Positions 44,006 through 47,826 of a DNA stretch of 47,826 nt are shown here, one piece after another. The position numbers were made by a program, and so were the translations under genes. The notes below the pieces were generated by a model. The model saw only the letters and a list, made by a program, of their open reading frames with translations. It had not been told where the DNA came from and made no database searches. The stretch is from an uncultured beta proteobacterium (GTDB taxonomy: Bacteria; Pseudomonadota; Gammaproteobacteria; Burkholderiales; Rhodocyclaceae), in the NCBI GenBank assembly GCA_903886975.1, contig CAISOB010000059.1:1-47826 (forward strand), written 5' to 3'. Within the stretch, counting starts at the first letter, position 1; each line of letters starts with the position of its first letter.

Positions 44006-44458
44006 ATGAGCAACATCTATTCAGAAAACAGCCCGACACGGAGTACCCGGTCAGGCATCATCGCGTCGCAGGCCGGCAGCTCAGAGGGGCCGGGCCCTGA
44101 AATCATGGCGGCTAGTACGCTCGAAGGCGACGATGTGGTGAATGGCAAAGGCGAGGATCTTGGCGATATCAAGGAAATCATGATCGACGTGGCCAGCGGG
44201 CGCGTCGCTTATGCAGTGTTGTCGTCCGGCGGTCTGCTCGGCATGGGCAACAAGTTGTTCGCTATTCCGTGGAGCGCCCTGACGCTCGACGCCGACCGCA
44301 AGTGCTTCATCCTCGACGTAGACGCGGAGCGCCTCAAAGCGGCGCCGGGTTTCGACAAGGACCACTGGCCCTCCATGGCCGACAGTACTTGGGCAAGCGA
44401 GGTGCATGCTTATTACGGGCAGCGTAATTACTGGCAGTCTGATATAGAAGGACTCTAG
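44006..44458 (+). CDS. PRC-barrel domain protein
   Basis: A 150-residue soluble protein. A disordered Ser/Thr/Gly-rich N-terminus (about 1-48) precedes a PRC-barrel: MAASTLEGDDVVNGKGEDLG, then DIKEIMIDVASGRVAYAVLS, GMGNKLFAIPWSAL and the closing CFILDVDAERLKAAPGFD. PRC barrels occur in the photosynthetic reaction centre H subunit and in RimM; stand-alone stress versions are abundant but poorly characterised. CAGGAG precedes ATG 44006. The C-terminus is Tyr/Trp-rich (HAYYGQRNYWQSD). It opens a run of four small stress-type genes. Confidence 0.9.
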   Translation: MSNIYSENSPTRSTRSGIIASQAGSSEGPGPEIMAASTLEGDDVVNGKGEDLGDIKEIMIDVASGRVAYAVLSSGGLLGMGNKLFAIPWSALTLDADRKCFILDVDAERLKAAPGFDKDHWPSMADSTWASEVHAYYGQRNYWQSDIEGL

Positions 44459-44459
44459 C

Positions 44460-44502
44460 ACTTCGCATGTCGGGCGGCGCTGCGAAGTTCGTGCTGCCCG
44501 AC
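44460..44502 (+). promoter_or_regulatory. Two overlapping, mutually exclusive hairpins
   Basis: ACTTCGCA (44460-44467) is the exact reverse complement of TGCGAAGT (44481-44488). GTCGGGCGGC (44469-44478) pairs with GCTGCCCGAC (44493-44502) through ten pairs including one G-U. The stems interleave, so only one can form. No T-run follows. They lie in the 103-base gap between the PRC-barrel gene and the YqjD-like gene and could act as an RNA switch or mRNA-stability element. Confidence 0.45.
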
Positions 44503-44561
44503 CGTTGAGTTGATCGGCAGGCGCGCCGCCGGCGCCGACGTAACTTTCTTGGGAAACAATC

Positions 44562-44858
44562 ATGGCTACTAGCCACACTAAGCAAACCGCCAACGCAGAC
44601 AATGCAGTAGACCGCGCCGCGCACGGCGCGCACGAGATGATAGACCGCGTCGCCGAAAAGGCGAGGCCTGCGGTGGAACGACTGCGCGACGAGGTCGACA
44701 GCGCCGGACAAACGATACGCACCGGTGTTGATCAGCTTGGCCGAGTGCCCGGACAGTGGCTCGAAACGAGTCGTGCCTGCGTACGTGACTATCCGCTCGC
44801 CTCGGTCGGCATTGCCGTCGCCGCCGGCATGCTGCTGCGTCGGCTGCTGGTGCGTTGA
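44562..44858 (+). CDS. YqjD/ElaB-like (DUF883) membrane-anchored protein
   Basis: A 98-residue protein with a long amphipathic helix (about 12-75, AVDRAAHGAHEMIDRVAEKA, RPAVERLRDEVDSAGQTI) and a C-terminal membrane helix (YPLASVGIAVAAGMLLRRLL). This is the layout of YqjD/ElaB, which tether stationary-phase ribosomes to the inner membrane in E. coli. The Gly-x-Arg-type helix with C-terminal Leu-Val-Arg fits. A role in growth arrest here follows from family only. Confidence 0.85.
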   Translation: MATSHTKQTANADNAVDRAAHGAHEMIDRVAEKARPAVERLRDEVDSAGQTIRTGVDQLGRVPGQWLETSRACVRDYPLASVGIAVAAGMLLRRLLVR

Positions 44859-45062
44859 TAGCACGGTGGCCGGCCCGGAGACGGCCTTGGGCGGGACCGC
44901 CGGGGCCACGGGGCTCCGGATTTTGCCAGAGGACCGCTGCACGCGCGCTTATGTGCGTTGCCGAACAGAATGCCGCGCGTAGCGAGTCGACAATGGGTTC
45001 GCAAACGGCAGAGCTGTGAAACTGCCGCGACACGGAACCCGAAACCAATCTGGAGAACGGCT

Positions 45063-45530
45063 ATGAAACCTAGCGGCATTCAACTCTTACATGCGAGCGC
45101 GCGCCAAATGGCGACGTTGGCGGCTGTGATTGCGGTCCTTGCCTTCGCGCCGGGGACGGCCATGGCTGCCGAAAAGGACGCGCACCAGGATCGCGCCGAA
45201 TTGCGGGTCACGGACTTGCACGCCAAGCTAAAGATCACTTCGGCTCAGGAAGCTCAGTGGGCCAAGGTCGCCCAGGTCATGCGCGACAACGCCAAGGCCA
45301 TGGACACGCTTACGCAGGCCAGGATCGGTCATGCCAAAGACATGACCGCGGTCGATGATCTGAAATCCTACGGCGAGATTGCCGATACCCATGCCGACGG
45401 AATAAAGAAGCTCACTGCTGAATTTTCCCCTCTTTACGACAGCATGTCGGATTCGCAGAAAAAGGAAGCCGATAGCTTATTCCGCCACGGTGATCGCAAG
45501 CATGCCCACAAGATGGCATCCGGTAAATGA
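45063..45530 (+). CDS. Spy/CpxP-like periplasmic protein
   Basis: A 155-residue exported protein. The signal peptide covers about 1-35, with cleavage after TAMA (AMA-AEK). The mature part is entirely helical with LRVTDLHAKLKITSAQEAQW, the LTxxQ-type motif at ITSAQ, and a second FSPLYDSMSDSQKKEADSLF. Spy and CpxP are cradle-shaped periplasmic chaperones or regulators of the Cpx envelope response. CTGGAGA precedes ATG 45063. Confidence 0.85.
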   Translation: MKPSGIQLLHASARQMATLAAVIAVLAFAPGTAMAAEKDAHQDRAELRVTDLHAKLKITSAQEAQWAKVAQVMRDNAKAMDTLTQARIGHAKDMTAVDDLKSYGEIADTHADGIKKLTAEFSPLYDSMSDSQKKEADSLFRHGDRKHAHKMASGK

Positions 45531-45615
45531 AGAAAAGGCCAGGACCTGGTTGGCCGTGCTCGGTGGATCGGCAACGGCCTGCGACAACACAAACAAACAC
45601 GGAAAGGAAGCTACG

Positions 45616-45891
45616 ATGAAATCGGCATCGGAAGGAGTCTTCACCCTGACTGCGAGGCAGTGCGTGATGGCACTCGTGATTGGCGGCTTGTCTATAACGT
45701 CGGCGCTGGCGCGGGATGACCGCGACCATGACCGGGATCACCGACATGATCGCCACGAGTGGCGCGGCGATCATCATGGCTACTGGCAACCGTACGCGCA
45801 GCCGGTCTACGTTCCGCCGCCGGTGTATTACCAGCCGCGGCAATCGCCTGGAATCAGTCTCTTCTTGCCGCTCGATCTTCGCCATCGATAA
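45616..45891 (+). CDS. Small exported His/Asp/Tyr-rich protein
   Basis: Ninety-one residues. The signal sequence (about 10-32) ends in SALA. The mature part begins RDDRDHDRDHRHDRHEWRGD, then HHGYWQPYAQPVYVPPPVYY and a short hydrophobic end. The dense His/Asp stretch could bind transition metals such as copper, nickel or zinc; the Tyr/Pro segment resembles cell-surface or amyloid-like linkers. No family function is known. AAAGGA precedes ATG 45616. It follows the Spy-like gene by 85 bases. Confidence 0.75.
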   Translation: MKSASEGVFTLTARQCVMALVIGGLSITSALARDDRDHDRDHRHDRHEWRGDHHGYWQPYAQPVYVPPPVYYQPRQSPGISLFLPLDLRHR

Positions 45892-46010
45892 GGGCGGCGC
45901 TCGACTGCCGCCGCCACCTTGCCGCGCCTAATCAAAGCGCGCAAGGCGGTACCGCAAAAGCGCTGGAATTGCACTACGCGCGTAGGTGAGTTTGCATTAA
46001 ATGATCTCGG

Positions 46011-46451
46011 TCAATTCCTGCGCCGATCCACGACAGGCAGGGTGAGCACCGAACTCACCGCAGACGATTCACCCCCGTACACCACCGGCGCCACGGTGAG
46101 CGTTTTCTGCACTTGAATCGTTTCTACCGGCAAAGTCACGGCTTCGAAACGTTCAAGGTCATGCCAGAGCGAAAACAATTCGCTCTCATGAAAGAACAGT
46201 CTTTTCGGCTGCAGACCAAGCACCTTGGTCGCGTATTCCTCCACTTCATCGCGCGAGGAAAACAGTAGCACCGGGTGAATTTGGACTTCCGTTGTTCCGT
46301 CCACCAGCTTGGTCAATTCATCCTGCTTCCTGGCAAGCTGCCAATAACGCGTCTTCGGGCACTTGATATACAAAAGAAAATAGGGCGAGACAAAGCTCAC
46401 GAAATAATAGATTGCATTCGGTGATCGGCGCGGCGTGGACTTAAAGAACAT
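46011..46451 (-). CDS. Conserved-looking hypothetical protein
   Basis: A 146-residue protein with GGAGA before the ATG. It starts FFKSTPRRSPNAIYYFVSFV, continues with a hydrophobic PYFLLYIKC and an alpha/beta-like region (VQIHPVLLFSSRDEVEEYAT, LGLQPKRLFFHESELFSLWH), and ends with a Val/Thr-rich tail (VQKTLTVAPVVYGGESSAVS). I recognise no family. Lower GC than neighbours (visible in AT-rich codons near the start) may point to separate origin. It follows topoisomerase IB on the same strand after 88 bases. Confidence 0.6.
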   Translation of the reverse strand: MFFKSTPRRSPNAIYYFVSFVSPYFLLYIKCPKTRYWQLARKQDELTKLVDGTTEVQIHPVLLFSSRDEVEEYATKVLGLQPKRLFFHESELFSLWHDLERFEAVTLPVETIQVQKTLTVAPVVYGGESSAVSSVLTLPVVDRRRN

Positions 46452-46539
46452 GGTTTCTCCGTCTAAAGCAGTTGCCCCCGAATATCCGCCGGATTTATCC
46501 TTTTCATGGTTTCGATGTGCTTGCCATGCCGTCCGCCTT

Positions 46540-47688
46540 TCAAGCGGCCACCTTGTTGCGTGTTTGCGCTGGCGGATTTAGCTCGGCATGACTTTGTGCC
46601 AGGAAATCGAGCAGCCGCCTTTCGGCGGAGTGTAATCCGCCAATCGCGGCGCCCGCGTCCTGCAAGCTTTCCCACAGCGTCGCGGGGCTGGTCCCGTCGT
46701 CCGCCAGACTTTGCGCGAGCGCCAAGACCTGTGGATGCACATACGATTTTCGGGACACGGCGACCGTGTTGCCGAGCCGACGCGCGACCGCCATCAAAAT
46801 CTGCTGTGGCGTGGCGCCGGGGGTCGACTCGTTCTTTGCAAAGTAAGCGCGCCGCGTCAATTCGAGTGCTTCGACGGTCCCATGCCAGGTTCGAAAATCC
46901 TTCGCGGTAAATCGCTCCCCAGCGGCCTCAAAAAGGTAGTCATTGACGTCGCCGGAGCCGATACCGCGCACACTCCCGGACTCTTGGAACTGAAATAACT
47001 CCTGGCCTGGCAGATGTTTGCAGCGGCGGACCACGCGAGCAATGCGCGGATCGTCGAGACTAAGTTCCTGGCGAACCCCGCTCTTGCCTCGGAATGATAG
47101 GCGGACGCGGCCCCGCGTGGTGATCTCTGCGTGCCGGTTGCGCAGCGTCGTCAGACCGTATGAACCGTTCTGCCGCACATAGGCTTCATTGCCGACGCGC
47201 GCGAAGGTGGTGTCGAGTAGGCGTACCAAGGTCGCCAGCACCAGCCGATGTGATACGGATTTGCCATCGTCGAGAGCAAGGTCGGCGACGACCCGGCGAC
47301 GTATGGCGGGTAGTGCCCGCCCGAATGCTTCGATGCGGTCAAATTTGTCGGCATTGCGCAGCGCACTCCAACTCGCGTGGTAACGGTACTGCTTGCGCCC
47401 GCGCGCATCGCGTGCCGTCGCTTGCAAATGACCCGATGGCCAAGGGCAAATCCAGACCTCCCGGTACGCAGGCGGTATCGCCAGTCCCCGAATTCGCTCG
47501 AGGTCGGCAGCATCGAGTGGCCGGCCATCGGAGCGAAGGTAACTAAAACTCCCGGGGTTCCCGCGGCGGGTGATGCCGGGAAGCAGCGCATCGCTGACGT
47601 AGATCAGTCCCCCTGGCAGAGCATGCGGCAAGCCGGCGGGCGCCCGTGCTGGTGCCCGCGCTAGCCGATGTGACTGAACCTTCGCCAC
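46540..47688 (-). CDS. DNA topoisomerase IB (poxvirus-like)
   Basis: A 382-residue type IB topoisomerase that relaxes supercoils by a 3'-phosphotyrosyl nick. Catalytic landmarks: RKQYRYHASWSALRNADKFD, the YGLTTLRNRH segment with an active-site Arg, GDVNDYLFEAAGERFTAKDF with RTWHGT (Arg and His), and nucleophile Tyr316 in SRKSYVHPQV. The N-terminal domain carries GGLIYVSDALLPGITRRGNP. The only good start is GTG at 47686-47688, whose bases belong to the IS end, so the original 5' end or leader may have been replaced. Some relatives begin near GLIYVSD. Stress-cluster TopIB genes are widespread in bacteria with Ku-LigD. Confidence 0.92.
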   Translation of the reverse strand: MAKVQSHRLARAPARAPAGLPHALPGGLIYVSDALLPGITRRGNPGSFSYLRSDGRPLDAADLERIRGLAIPPAYREVWICPWPSGHLQATARDARGRKQYRYHASWSALRNADKFDRIEAFGRALPAIRRRVVADLALDDGKSVSHRLVLATLVRLLDTTFARVGNEAYVRQNGSYGLTTLRNRHAEITTRGRVRLSFRGKSGVRQELSLDDPRIARVVRRCKHLPGQELFQFQESGSVRGIGSGDVNDYLFEAAGERFTAKDFRTWHGTVEALELTRRAYFAKNESTPGATPQQILMAVARRLGNTVAVSRKSYVHPQVLALAQSLADDGTSPATLWESLQDAGAAIGGLHSAERRLLDFLAQSHAELNPPAQTRNKVAA

Positions 47689-47700
47689 CTAGTGTAGTGC

Positions 47701-47728
47701 GTCATAAATAACGGAACTTAAATAACAA
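47701..47728 (-). promoter_or_regulatory. Possible outward-facing promoter in the IS end
   Basis: Reading towards the topoisomerase gene, TTGTTA, 16 bases, then TATGAC matches 4 of 6 consensus positions in each box. Transcription would start only about ten bases before the GTG at 47688. The left copy has the same boxes (99-104 and 121-126) facing inward. Many IS elements drive neighbours this way, but this match is weak. Confidence 0.35.
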
Positions 47729-47760
47729 TTGGCCCTCCAAGTAAGCAGGAGGTCACTGCC

Positions 47761-47826
47761 ATGCGCGTAGCAAAGCCCATTGAATTGAATGCTGACGATG
47801 ATCGACGGCTTCGGATTCTCTCCAAG
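47761..47826 (+). CDS. Transposase N-terminus, IS630-family-like (partial)
   Basis: The first 22 codons only, identical to the left copy; the gene leaves the window at the right edge. AGGAGGT lies at ideal spacing before the ATG. Orientation is opposite to the left copy, so the two elements flank the segment as inverted repeats with transposases pointing outward. Confidence 0.7.
   Translation, partial: MRVAKPIELNADDDRRLRILSK

Larger units (their letters stand above)
47686..47826. repeat. Terminal inverted repeat, right copy (IS end)
   Basis: Exact reverse complement of bases 1-141. The base outside the repeat differs (C at 47685, versus C at 142 read in the opposite sense as G), fixing the boundary. 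It includes the transposase start, its ribosome site, AATAAC direct repeats and the ctag-bearing tip adjoining the topoisomerase gene. Confidence 0.97.

Overview
The window is 47.8 kb of GC-rich DNA with densely packed, mostly ATG-started genes. Protein families and codon use suggest a betaproteobacterium of the Rhodocyclales/Nitrosomonadales type. That placement is inference, because there is no rRNA or housekeeping marker. No rRNA, tRNA, CRISPR array or phage module was seen. Nearly every gene fits survival of desiccation, osmotic, oxidative or DNA-damage stress. The closest known parallel in content is the trehalose/alpha-glucan plus Ku-LigD stress region of Pseudomonas aeruginosa.

Both ends are the same sequence in inverted orientation: bases 1-141 are the exact reverse complement of 47686-47826. 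Each copy carries the first 22 codons of a transposase resembling the IS630 family, pointing out of the window. The sequence is therefore bounded by two inverted IS copies. The exact 141-bp length equals a maximum k-mer size common in metagenome assembly, so the window is probably a whole contig that broke at the repeat.

Layout: (1) 142-1137, a possible gene remnant, a small membrane protein and a YgdI/YgdR-type lipoprotein. (2) 1240-8292 (+), trehalose synthase-maltokinase fusion, TM-helix channel-like protein, an (alpha/alpha)6 glycosidase, a proline-rich small protein and a FemAB-like/DUF482 protein. (3) 8315-12306 (-), triple-BON protein, cysteine synthase, 1-Cys peroxiredoxin and a CPA1 antiporter. 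(4) 12440-20405 (+), a GlgB-like protein without catalytic residues, GlgE, a membrane protein, Ku and LigD. (5) 20607-27402, orphan TRAP binding protein, TPR protein, Tat-type phosphoesterase with a CuA-like cupredoxin (-), ECF sigma/anti-sigma pair, DUF1328, BON lipoprotein and phospholipase D-type lipoprotein. (6) 27575-32670, NDH-2 (-), DksA/TraR-type regulator, cytochrome bd CydAB and a ferritin-like protein (-). (7) 32831-43138 (+), MscS channel, GlgX, TreZ and a MalQ-TreY fusion. (8) 43265-45891 (+), small envelope-stress proteins: PRC-barrel, YqjD-like, Spy-like and His-rich. (9) 46011-47688 (-), an unknown protein and topoisomerase IB starting exactly at the IS end.

The carbohydrate genes form a loop. 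TreS-Mak converts trehalose to maltose and maltose-1-phosphate, GlgE polymerises it into alpha-1,4-glucan, GlgX debranches, and TreY plus TreZ cut linear glucan back to trehalose. The most unusual feature is that two modules of this loop look like pseudoenzymes. The GlgB-like protein has Ala where both the nucleophile and the acid/base should be. The MalQ half of the MalQ-TreY fusion lacks the acid/base Glu and the HD motif. Both reading frames are intact and translationally coupled to catalytically complete partners (GlgE, TreZ/TreY), which suggests retained non-catalytic roles rather than decay.
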